A DNA stretch of 64,000 nt from Chaetoceros tenuissimus (Eukaryota > Bacillariophyta > Thalassiosirophyceae > Chaetocerotales > Chaetocerotaceae): the NCBI GenBank assembly GCA_021927905.1, contig BLLK01000038.1:1488001-1552000 (forward strand), given 5' to 3'. The first letter of the stretch is position 1, and the number at the start of each line of letters is the position of its first letter. Shown here piece by piece: positions 9,495-18,367 of this stretch. Made by a program: the position numbers and the translations under genes. The notes beneath the pieces were generated by a model that was given only the letters and a program-made list of their open reading frames with translations, searched no databases and was not told the origin of the DNA.

Positions 9495-12400
9495 ATGAAG
9501 GAATCTATGGAGAATAGCTTTCATATAGCTAAGGTAAGTCTCCTGTAGGTGCTAGTGAGGCGGCAACAGCAAAGGAAACGTCAAATGAAAAGCTATGGAT
9601 ACTCCGATTCATCATATTGATGTTTGTGTTTGTCAATTCATGTTCCTACCATTACAATAGCTTACCATCTGCTTCCTCTATTCAGTCTAAATTTGCAGGC
9701 TTTCCAGGTACTTCCAGCTCTTCTGATGATAAGAGTGCAGTGAAGAATCTATTCCCTTTGCTAGAAGGAGTCGAAACAAGTAATTCCTTTGACAAGACTC
9801 AGAATTTAGGCTATGATGGAGGATATGAAAATGCCTCATATGAACTAGGTAGCAAACTCGAGGCGCCTCCAGGTCTTTCTACTAACTATCTCACAGAGGC
9901 TTCTTCAAGATATGTTCCTAGTTTCAAGAGTTTCAAGAAAGAGGTTGAAAAGCCAAAGAACGCTAATTTAGGTAATTCCTCTTTCGGATCTTCCCTAGAT
10001 TTTCTGATAGGAGGGACTTATGATGATACTGGATCTATTGCAAGCTCATGGAAATCTAGTTGCATTAGTCCTGCTACTATTCCTAGTTGTGCAAGCAGTG
10101 TCGTTGGAGATACTTCACATCTTCTAGGAGGAAGAATCAGTAGAAAAGTATCTTATGATAAAGATCTACATGTGTTAGGAACTATCAATAGAAAAGGATC
10201 TATTGGCTCGGATGTATCTCTTTTGGACGAGGATACTTTTCCGATTAGAAAGGGTTCTATTGCATCTTTCTCTTCGCCTGTACCATCTTTAGCTGCTTCG
10301 GAATTTTCACCTGCTCCAACATCTATATCAAGTCTTCAGACGTCACAGCTATCATTGTCTAGAAGTCAGTTTGTAACTCCTTCCAAGTCCTCTGCTCCTA
10401 TTAGAGCTCCTGCTAAGAAATTGTCGTCAAGTGCAAAGTCCTTTGAACCTGCTTCGGCTTTCAATCCGATGACACCTTCTACATTTTTGTCTAGTCCACC
10501 TGTGCCAGCTTCTACTTCGGCTTTCAACGCGGTGACACCTTCTTCATTTTTGCAAAGTCCACCGGTGCCAGAAGTTTCTCGCTACGATTCGTTCTATACT
10601 CCTAGGGGAACGAACAAATTTTCTGGAGCTTATAATGGTACAGGCGCTAATATGAATACTACTCCTGAGAGTTTGTATTTTACTCCAGTTGAGAAGCTAG
10701 TACCTCCACCTGCTCAGTGTAGATACCCAAATGCTAAACCAGCTTCTCTAGCAAAAGATGAATTTACATTGAATGAATCTTCATCTCTTTTATCGACATT
10801 TGCATCAAAGCCAGATACTGCTATTGCTAACGATATGCCATTTTTATCCACTTTTGGAAAGAAGAAATCTCCATCCTTTCCATATGCTACTAGTACTGCT
10901 CTTTCTTCTTCATCTTCTTCCGGGGCGAAGACTGAAATGATGAAAAGCACTTCTACTAATCACACAGATCCTCAACCAGCTCCTCTTTCGTATGCTCAGA
11001 AAGCTCGTGTAGCATACAAGAAACAGAACATGGTTGCAAGTCCAGTCAGATCGAGAAGAGGAAGTACCGGAACTAGAACTGTTCCTTCTCCACCAAGTAC
11101 TGGTAATAGTCCAGTTATTAGTCCTGAGTCCATGGATGATCTTGCTCCAAGAATTGCTGATGGTGTTAGTTCTCCTCTTCCACAGAATCTCAAGGGAGAT
11201 CCTCGTCGTCAGAAGAAGATCAAGACTGAACTTTGCTTGTTCTTTTCTAGAGGGGAAAAGTGTCCATTCGGTAAAAAGTGTAACTATGCTCACGGCGAGC
11301 ATGAACTCAAGTATACTACTCTTGAAGAAATGGACAAAGCAAATCTCATTAGTGATGTTAAATCGTACCGTTCCTACCCTTGCTTCGATTTTGTTGCCAC
11401 TGGTGCTTGTCCATTCCATGCAAGATGTGGAAGCATCCACGATGATCGCATCAAGGGAACACATGAAGCATGGCTTCCACATTGTGATATAGCTGTATCA
11501 TCTTTGGATACAGATTTGGTTGTGGATAAGTCTCATCACCAAATGATTTGTGCTAGGACTCAGGTGAATCCTCTTGTACAAGATTTGCTTTTTGAAAGAC
11601 GCCCTTCTCTCAGAAAAGATATTAGTGCCGCCTGTGACGAGGAGGAAGTTGAGTGGAGAGATACCTATTCTCTCGTTTGCAACATTACCAATGTCAATCC
11701 TTACAAGGGATCTCAGGCAAAGCAGCTCAAGAAGAAGAAAGTAAGCGAGCTGCAAAGAATCTGCATTGCAAGCCTCATGGGATATGGATCTCATGAAAAC
11801 AACCAGTATGTCTACAAGCCTGAGCACTTAGTATATGATACGCTCTGTATGAAATTGAGAACTCAGTACTTCAAGCTAGTTTCTGTCGGGGATATTTCAG
11901 GAACATGGAAACTTGGAGCTGCTCTTCCTCTTGATCAGATTGTCAAGGAGATTTCGAGAAAGGAATACTTGCTACAGAAGGGAGCAGGCGATGTTGTTGC
12001 TGTTACAGAACTTGCATTCGGACTTTGTGGCGAGCCAGCATCTCGTGTGTCCTTATGGATGGATCTTCCAAAGATGGAAGTACTCTCTCCTCAAGAAGTC
12101 AAGAGATTCAAGCGAAACCAAGCTCGTGAGACTGAATCTAATACTGTTTCTTGTTTCCCAGAGAACTTGCAGGAGCATACCAGTCGTCCTTTCTTCAAGG
12201 TTCAGCCAGTGAATAATGATGCTGTCTCTTTTTCTTTGGTTTCTTCAATCATTCACCATAGAATCTCTTTCTTGGCCAACAAAACTCATCAAGTTTTTGA
12301 TGATATCTTCCTTGACTTGAAGGCTGTTGACTCCGAGTTGAGAGAGGAATTTGTCAACCTCAAGAATTCCATCGACACTTGGAAGTATCCAGTATCCAAG

Positions 12401-12706
12401 CACCGCCGCGTCGTCTCTCCGTCCACTTCTATTCCAAAGGTGCGCGCCAACTATGACATTGTCGAAGACTCCAACGCTGCTCTGGTTTGGTCTAGCTTTA
12501 CTTCTAAAGGCAGAAATGAGAAGAGAAGACTTTCTATTTTTGAATCATTTTCAGAAGATGACCATAAGGTTGGATGTTGCAAGAATACCAAAATCGCAGG
12601 TGAGAAAGTGAGCTCAGAGAAGGAAAACACTGACATGGGAACTATGGGGAGTTTCTTTGAAGAATGGGAGAAAGTGAAATCCTTCTATGAGAAGTCACGC
12701 GAGTAG
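9495..12706 (+). CDS. CCCH zinc-finger protein with two tristetraprolin-type fingers
   Basis: The proposed model is a 39-bp first exon at 9495-9533 (MKESMENSFHIAK), a 152-bp GT-AG intron (9534-9685) and exon 2 at 9686-12706, in phase, giving about 1019 residues. Without the intron, an ATG at 9620 is the alternative start. The first 500 residues are a low-complexity Ser/Thr/Pro-rich region. Two fingers follow at about residues 525-560 and 580-610, both C-x8-C-x5-C-x3-H (CLFFSRGEKCPFGKKCNYAH and CFDFVATGACPFHARCGSIH). The first has the lead-in KTELC typical of tristetraprolin. Such proteins bind AU-rich RNA and control mRNA decay or translation. The remaining 400 residues are not recognised. 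Codon use in the second half looks well adapted. Confidence 0.75.
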
Positions 12707-13104
12707 ACATACCACCTCTCTGCCCGAATTGCGCAGAATCTTGTATGTTGTACATATATATATTTAATAATAACTAGTATAATATTGTTTTGAAAATCAG
12801 TCTTTCGCATTACGTGTATACAGGCGCGCTCCTATCCCTAACATCATTTTCCACTAGGAACATCTAGTATTCTTTAAATCTTAACGGAAGAAGATGAGAT
12901 TCAAAAAATATTCTTCTTCCTTGCCTAAAAAGATTAAATAAGAAATAAATAATTTAGCGAACATAAATACAAAATAAAAGACCTAATTGATATGTCTTTT
13001 CCATTTTCAAAAACAGAAAGAAAAAGTGAGATGCATTTCGAGGGTTATCTACGGTTATGGACCGAGAGAGGGAGGAGTGAGGAACAAAAAAGAAAAGGAG
13101 AGCA
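12707..13104. other. 3' flank of CCCH gene and start of F-box B upstream region
   Basis: No gene is seen. Near 13040 the sequence GGGTTATCTAC matches the upstream region of the F-box gene at 2955-4055 (around 4170 on the opposite strand). This suggests that the promoter of the F-box B gene at 13948 begins here and was later split by the inverted-repeat element at 13105-13870. Confidence 0.4.
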
Positions 13105-13183
13105 AGCTCCAGGCATGGAGAATAATAATAATGGGCCGGCCCATTAAAAGTAGCTAGGTACCTAGATTTTGTGTATACATTCA
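13105..13183 (+). repeat. Left 79-bp inverted repeat arm
   Basis: It begins AGCTCCAGGCATGG and ends TATACATTCA, and is identical to the reverse complement of 13792-13870. Confidence 0.95.
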
Positions 13184-13791
13184 TTTTTGAACCAGGAACT
13201 TCAACCTAGGCACCTAGCCAAAAATACATGTCATAAAATGCGTGTTTACACAGTTGTCCCTTTACATTCCTCCATTCCAACACACCATCTTTTGTATCTA
13301 AATAAATTTTGGAAAACATCAAAACGTACAAATAGTCTATCAACACTGTATTTCGAGTGAAAACACATAAAAACCTACATTAACTGCCAAAAATAGCAGT
13401 AACGGTCGTTTCTGTTAGGACAAATCACGTACAAAATTGGCACCTTTGAGCACCTCATAACGTATGTTTCTAGTCTTGTGGAATCCAATATAGCATGAAA
13501 TAGATCTTTCTTAGACTTTGTAGAAGACATCTTTAGTGGCAGAAAGTCTCCAGAAAGTGTTTTGAAAATTTTTACCAGGACCGTTTGTTAGTACTTTTAT
13601 CGCGGTGTAGCTACATGACGAGAACTTATGAAAAATCAATTGTTTGAGGTCAAACCAAGGCATATATGTGCTCAGTGCAATGAAATACATATATGTTATG
13701 AATATCTTTCTTGAGTAATGTTGTTTTGTTCAACTTTTCAATAGGTCACTATCAAAGGCAAAGCAAGGGAAACGGTCTGTCCGTCCGTACG

Positions 13792-13870
13792 TGAATGTAT
13801 ACACAAAATCTAGGTACCTAGCTACTTTTAATGGGCCGGCCCATTATTATTATTCTCCATGCCTGGAGCT
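13792..13870 (-). repeat. Right 79-bp inverted repeat arm
   Basis: It begins TGAATGTATACAC and ends CCATGCCTGGAGCT, and is identical to the reverse complement of 13105-13183. Confidence 0.95.
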
Positions 13871-13947
13871 GTGATGGATATTTATTTCCATTCACTGTCC
13901 ATCTAGTCTATACTAATATCAAAACATAAACAGCAGCAGATAGAAAC

Positions 13948-15089
13948 ATGCCCCGACAGGTAACACGAGCGCAAGAATTCAAGGAGCAGTGCCTCAATGA
14001 ACTAGAAAGACGCGAAAAACGTGTCGATTCTATCAACACATCCGAAGAATCCAAGGCAAAGAAGTCCAAGACAATATTGGATGGCTACACTCCTGAAATG
14101 ATTCCAAGACAATATTGGATGGCTACACTCCTGAAATGATTGAGGTGATTCAATGCCGCCACATGACCAAGTCTGTGTATCTAAATCTCCATGATAAAAG
14201 TGGGCCTGTTTTCGACGAGTTTGAACCATTTGAAGCCATGTTCTTGGGGTCTCCATCACTTCTAGTAGACGTTACTGAATACAAGCAGGTTCCGAGAGCT
14301 CCCGCAGAGTTTACTCTTCCATCTGAAGATGATGTCGTTTTGTACATGATTCCTTTCCTCGACTACTTTAGTGCGAACAAGTTGACTCTAGTATCCAAGC
14401 GTTTCAAAGCAATTGTTGATACATCCGCCAGGGCTAAGACTGCGGAGATGTTAGGTTGCATGCCTTTTTCGAGTGAAGGAAGAGGGTACCATGACTTCGA
14501 TATTCCTGCTACTTATTCCTTCAACAACAAGTGGGACCCGAAATATTCTATTTCATCTCGTGAAACTCTAGTGAAGGAAGTAATTACGGATTGTAGAAAC
14601 ATTGGTTTCTTTATGGATCATAATCTTGGACAAGAGCACAGGAACTCTTACTCGAGCTTCAGACGCGAATGGTTTACTGAAAATAGACTCATGCAGAAAT
14701 CTCGTTTTTCAAGTAATTCTCTAGATGCAGCTCTTTTCAATATGCATCGCATGAGAATCATTTTTAATGATAACGAGTTTGTTCCAATTACAGATAAGAA
14801 TCATCACTTTGAAATCACGCTTGAGTCAAGAAAAGAGAATGAAGTTATCTCCAAGAATGAAGCATGGTTCTTCTTCCTTCGACACATGAGTTGCGACTTT
14901 GACGGTGATACAACAAAGCTTTGGTACCTTCTCTCTGTTGCGGATCCTTCTTCTATCTACTCTTCTCTCATCAAAAGAAATCTCCGCAATGACACTATCG
15001 ATGATTACACAGAAGCTGTACTCACATTCACTGTGGATAACCAGCAAGTAGAAGTTGTAGGTAAGAAGGATAGAAGCTTCTATGAGTAG
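13948..15089 (+). pseudogene. F-box family gene, subfamily B copy 2, broken by a 38-bp tandem duplication
   Basis: It starts MPRQVTRAQEFKEQ, like MQRQRPTRAEEFEE of the paralog at 2955-4055. At codon 50 a 38-bp segment is duplicated in tandem (14065-14102 and 14103-14140). The extra 38 bases shift the frame, so the N-terminal frame ends at 14139. The rest, from DGYTPEMIEVIQCRHM through the F-box (LPSEDDVVLYMIPFLDYF ... LVSKRFKAIV) to the terminal VEVVGKKDRSFYE, is open in the other frame to 15089. With one copy of the segment the protein would align with the paralog throughout. An internal start could yield a protein without the first 50 residues. The promoter also carries the 79-bp inverted-repeat element. 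Confidence 0.8.
14065..14140 (+). repeat. 38-bp perfect tandem duplication inside coding sequence
   Basis: Two adjacent identical 38-base copies, 14065-14102 and 14103-14140, each contain ATTGGATGGCTACACTCCTG. The unit length is not a multiple of three. Confidence 0.95.
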
Positions 15090-15187
15090 ATTTTCACGCA
15101 CTGAGTACTCTTGGCAAATAATGAAATGACATATACAATGCTTTTGGGCAACAATATGATTAGTACAAATTATCCTCTTTTGGATAT

Positions 15188-15395
15188 GTGTATCTATAAA
15201 TATATTATAATATCATTTTTCATTGTAAATATTGAAGGAGATTGTCAAGGATAATTTCTTTTGCCAATTGAAAGTGTAATTTCATTTTTCGAAATGAGGT
15301 AACGTCATTGGGAAGTAAAAAATTGTCACAATACGAACTCTAACGGCTACATTTTTGGGAAGGTAGAAGAAGCAAATCGAAACCAAAAGTAGTCG
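15188..15395 (+). promoter_or_regulatory. Conserved upstream block of F-box subfamily A (copy 3)
   Basis: About 208 bp are closely matched at 16710-16905, including TATTATAATATCATTTTTC, TTTCTTTTGCCAATT and AACGTCATTGGGAAGTAA. The part from AACGTCATTG through CGAACTCTAACGG to GCAAATCGAAACCAAAAG is also shared with copies 1, 2 and 6. It ends about 70 bp before the start codon. Confidence 0.65.
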
Positions 15396-15463
15396 ATGAG
15401 AATACCTCTCATTTTTACTAAGAAGCGTACTAGTTACTTTCAAAAGTACATAAAGATTGAACC

Positions 15464-16615
15464 ATGTCTAATTTCTTTCGATTAGGAGGCACAAGTGCTA
15501 GAGGTGGGGATTATGAGAGAAGAGTAACAGAAGCAATCGAAGAATGGAGGTCTGAAAGCATTGATCCTGATCTATCGGAGGAAGAAAGAAACGAATCGAA
15601 AGCATTGCTCCAGCAATGGAGTCAACCACATATTATCGAGATCCTCCAATGTCGCCATTTTTCAGCTAACACATATTGCCGCTATGAAGAAGGTTTTCTT
15701 TCAAGACATGGTCCTAACTGTTTTCGCAGAAAAAAGTCTCTAATTGAAACCTATAAAGAGGTACCTAGAGGCCCTCAAGGTTTTTCTATTCCTAGCGATG
15801 ATAATGTCTTGCTACATATGATTTCATATCTAGACTACTTTACTGCTCATAAAATGACTCTCGTCTCAAAGAGATTCAAAGGGATCATGGATACCTTCAA
15901 GAGTATGAGAAGTAAAGAAATGCTTTCGTCCATGCCTTTTATTCTAGACCTATTAGATCGAGAAGACTGGGAGAGTTGTTGGGATAGAGGCCCAGATATT
16001 CCCGAGCTAACTTTCAGTAAATCATGGCACCCTAAATATGATCCAGAACATCAGGATATTCTCTGTGACGATGCAATAGAGTACGCCAACGAGAAACGTT
16101 TCTTTGACTTTTATGATGGATCCAATACACCACAAGAAAGGCAATCAGTTGCCCTTCGTGCTCATTATGCACGAGAGTGTATGGATATTTATTACAACTT
16201 TACTTTACCTGCCATTGAAGAGATGATAATGGAAAATGAAGTTCATAGAAACAACTACATTAGTCTGGACAAGACTCAGACAGGTAAACATGGATTACCG
16301 TGTTGTCCAGACATCCGGTTCAAGATTGTATCTCGGCATCAAGTTACTCTCCAGGAAGTATGGAAACTCTTCGTCGAAAGAATCATATATGATAGTGACG
16401 AACATGGTTATTCCAAGAGAGATGTACCACGTCGGTATTTATTGTGGAGTCTCTTGGCAGCAGCTGAGCCATATTCTATTCACCTTTCCCAAGTTTATGC
16501 AGCCTGTGATAACCGTTTCAGCATCTATGTGTATGATCATATTGCTTTATCATTTATAGTGGGTGGTGAGACAGTAGAGATAGTTGGAAGGATGGAACAA
16601 TCTGGTAGTTACTAG
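15464..16615 (+). CDS. F-box family protein, subfamily A copy 3
   Basis: An intact protein of 383 residues starting MSNFFRLGGTSARGG, a little different from the MSEE(H/F)LLG start of its paralogs. It has IEILQCRHFS (about 62-72), GPNCFRRKKSLIETYKEV, then the F-box at about 105-150 (VLLHMISYLDYFTAHKM ... LVSKRFKGIM). The C-terminal blocks LTFSKSWHPKY, ALRAHYARECM, SRHQVTLQEVWKLFVERII, PRRYLLWSLLAAAEP and ALSFIVGGETVEIVGRMEQ complete the architecture. It is probably an SCF adaptor by family analogy; the target is unknown. It is followed 360 bp downstream by copy 4 in the same orientation. Confidence 0.8.
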   Translation: MSNFFRLGGTSARGGDYERRVTEAIEEWRSESIDPDLSEEERNESKALLQQWSQPHIIEILQCRHFSANTYCRYEEGFLSRHGPNCFRRKKSLIETYKEVPRGPQGFSIPSDDNVLLHMISYLDYFTAHKMTLVSKRFKGIMDTFKSMRSKEMLSSMPFILDLLDREDWESCWDRGPDIPELTFSKSWHPKYDPEHQDILCDDAIEYANEKRFFDFYDGSNTPQERQSVALRAHYARECMDIYYNFTLPAIEEMIMENEVHRNNYISLDKTQTGKHGLPCCPDIRFKIVSRHQVTLQEVWKLFVERIIYDSDEHGYSKRDVPRRYLLWSLLAAAEPYSIHLSQVYAACDNRFSIYVYDHIALSFIVGGETVEIVGRMEQSGSY

Positions 16616-16709
16616 GATGGTACAGTTGATATAGTCTGTAATTTTTATGCTTCCGTGAGCTTAGGTCTGTTGCATTAGTGCAAATTAGACTTTATGCATA
16701 TGTGTAATC

Positions 16710-16905
16710 TATGAGTATATTATAATATCATTTTTCATTGTAAATATTGAAAGCGATCGTCAAGTTTAATTTCTTTTGCCAATTCAAAGCTTTAATTTCA
16801 TTTTTCGAATTAGAAGTAACGTCATTGGGAAGTAAATTGTCACAATACGAACTATAATGGTTCTATTTTTTGGAAGGTAGAAGAAGCAAATCGAACTCCA
16901 AAAGA
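16710..16905 (+). promoter_or_regulatory. Conserved upstream block of F-box subfamily A (copy 4)
   Basis: This is a near copy of 15188-15395 with TATTATAATATCATTTTTC, TTTCTTTTGCCAATTC, AACGTCATTGGGAAGTAA and GAAGCAAATCGAA in order. It ends about 70 bp before the start codon at 16975. Confidence 0.65.
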
Positions 16906-16974
16906 GTCGAATGAAAATATCTTCTTTATTCGACAACACTTTCAAAGAGAAAAGAGCATTGAATTGATCGAACC

Positions 16975-18093
16975 ATGTCAGAAGAATTTCTTTTAGGTCA
17001 AATAAGTGCAATCAGTCGGGAATTCAAGAGTAATGTAACGGAATCGATTCAAACATGGAGGTCTAGAAGCAATGATCCTAATCTTTCGGAGAAAAAAAGA
17101 AAGAAATCACAAAAATTGTTCGAGATATGGAGTCATCCTTATGTTATGGATATTCTACAATGTCGTCACTTCTCGCGGAATAAATATTGTCGCCGTGAAT
17201 GTTTTCTTTCAAATCATGGTCCTGGTTGTAAAAAGTCTCTACTCCAAACATACAAGAACGTACCTCGCTGCCCTCAAGGCTTTACACTTCCTACCGATGA
17301 TCATCTCATACTCCATATGATTACATATCTAGACTACTTCACTGCTCATAAAATGACTCTTGTGTCAAAGAGATTCAAAGGACTCATGCATACCTTCAAG
17401 AGTATGAGATGTAAAGAAATGCTTGCTTCTATGCCTGTTACTTTAGATATAATGGACAAGCATGACTTCAGAAGAGACCAAAATATTCCCGAGCTAAGCT
17501 TCAGCAAGTCATGGCATCCTCAATACGAACAGGAAGATCAAGACTTTCTCTTCGACGACGTATTGAAATTTGCCGACGAGAAAGAGTTTTTTGTACCAGA
17601 GCAAAGGACTGGAACACCACAAGAAAGACAATCGATCGACCTCCGTACTCATTATGCACGGGAGTGTATGGATATTTATTCGAGCTTTCCTTTATCTACC
17701 ATTGAAGATATGATTATGGAAAATGATGTTCACAGAAACGGCTACATAAGCTTGGACAAGCCTCAAGATACTGAAGAATTCGACACCTACATCCGGTTCA
17801 AGATTCTTTCTCGGCATCAAGTAACACTCCAGGAAGCATGGACTCTCTTCGTCGAAAGAATCATTTACGATAGTGACGAAAATGAGTTCTCAGAGATATA
17901 CATTCCTCGTCGACATTTGTTATGGAGTCTTTTAGCAGCAGCTGATCCGTCATCAATTCACCTATCCCATGTTCATACAACATATGAAAGCCTTTCTAGC
18001 TTCCACTTGTATGATCATATTGCTTTGTCATTTATAGTGGGCGGTGAGAGAGTAGAAATTGTTGGAAAGAGAAAACAATCCATTATTTACTAG
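16975..18093 (+). CDS. F-box family protein, subfamily A copy 4
   Basis: An intact protein of 372 residues starting MSEEFLLGQISAIS. Key blocks are MDILQCRHFS, GPGCKKSLLQTYK, the F-box (LPTDDHLILHMITYLDYF ... LVSKRFKGLM, about 98-140), LSFSKSWHPQYE, LRTHYARECM, GYISLDKPQ, SRHQVTLQEAWTLFVERII, PRRHLLWSLLAAADPSS and ALSFIVGGERVEIVGKRKQ. It sits head-to-tail with copy 3 and faces the ankyrin gene that ends at 18368. Its role is inferred only from the F-box. Confidence 0.8.
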   Translation: MSEEFLLGQISAISREFKSNVTESIQTWRSRSNDPNLSEKKRKKSQKLFEIWSHPYVMDILQCRHFSRNKYCRRECFLSNHGPGCKKSLLQTYKNVPRCPQGFTLPTDDHLILHMITYLDYFTAHKMTLVSKRFKGLMHTFKSMRCKEMLASMPVTLDIMDKHDFRRDQNIPELSFSKSWHPQYEQEDQDFLFDDVLKFADEKEFFVPEQRTGTPQERQSIDLRTHYARECMDIYSSFPLSTIEDMIMENDVHRNGYISLDKPQDTEEFDTYIRFKILSRHQVTLQEAWTLFVERIIYDSDENEFSEIYIPRRHLLWSLLAAADPSSIHLSHVHTTYESLSSFHLYDHIALSFIVGGERVEIVGKRKQSIIY

Positions 18094-18367
18094 GATTCTG
18101 GAGTTGAGAGGCTGCAGTTTTCATGCTTGCAGCTTACGTAGGTCTGTTGAGTACTAACCTGGGGTAATAATAACCGATAAGACAATTACTCTGTAGATAG
18201 TGGTATTACTTTTACTTTTAGAACTAATGGACCCAAGACACCAAAGTTCTACTTATATCTAAAGATCTTGTAAGCCACTTAGCTTCAAAACAAATTCTTC
18301 ATTATATTGATCTTCCCCATTTGCATATATTCTTTTCCAACCAGGAAACCGCCACTAACAATAGATA

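Larger units (their letters stand above)
13105..13870. mobile_element. 766-bp element with perfect 79-bp terminal inverted repeats
   Basis: The first 79 bases (13105-13183) and the last 79 (13792-13870) are exact reverse complements. The 608-bp interior encodes no convincing protein. Each arm contains two small palindromes, ATGGGCCGGCCCAT and CTAGGTACCTAG. Flanking DNA on both sides matches parts of the upstream region of the paralogous F-box gene at 2955-4055, which lacks the element, so it looks like an insertion in a promoter. No clear target-site duplication was found. It could be a non-autonomous fold-back or MITE-type transposon, or a hairpin-mediated duplication. Confidence 0.65.

Noticed and set aside
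11034-11492. Open frames on both strands inside the CCCH gene
   Set aside because: They overlap the coding frame that carries both zinc fingers and have no motifs.
13169-13360. A small protein encoded in the 79-bp inverted-repeat element
   Set aside because: It starts inside the repeat arm, is 63 codons long and has no protein-like features.
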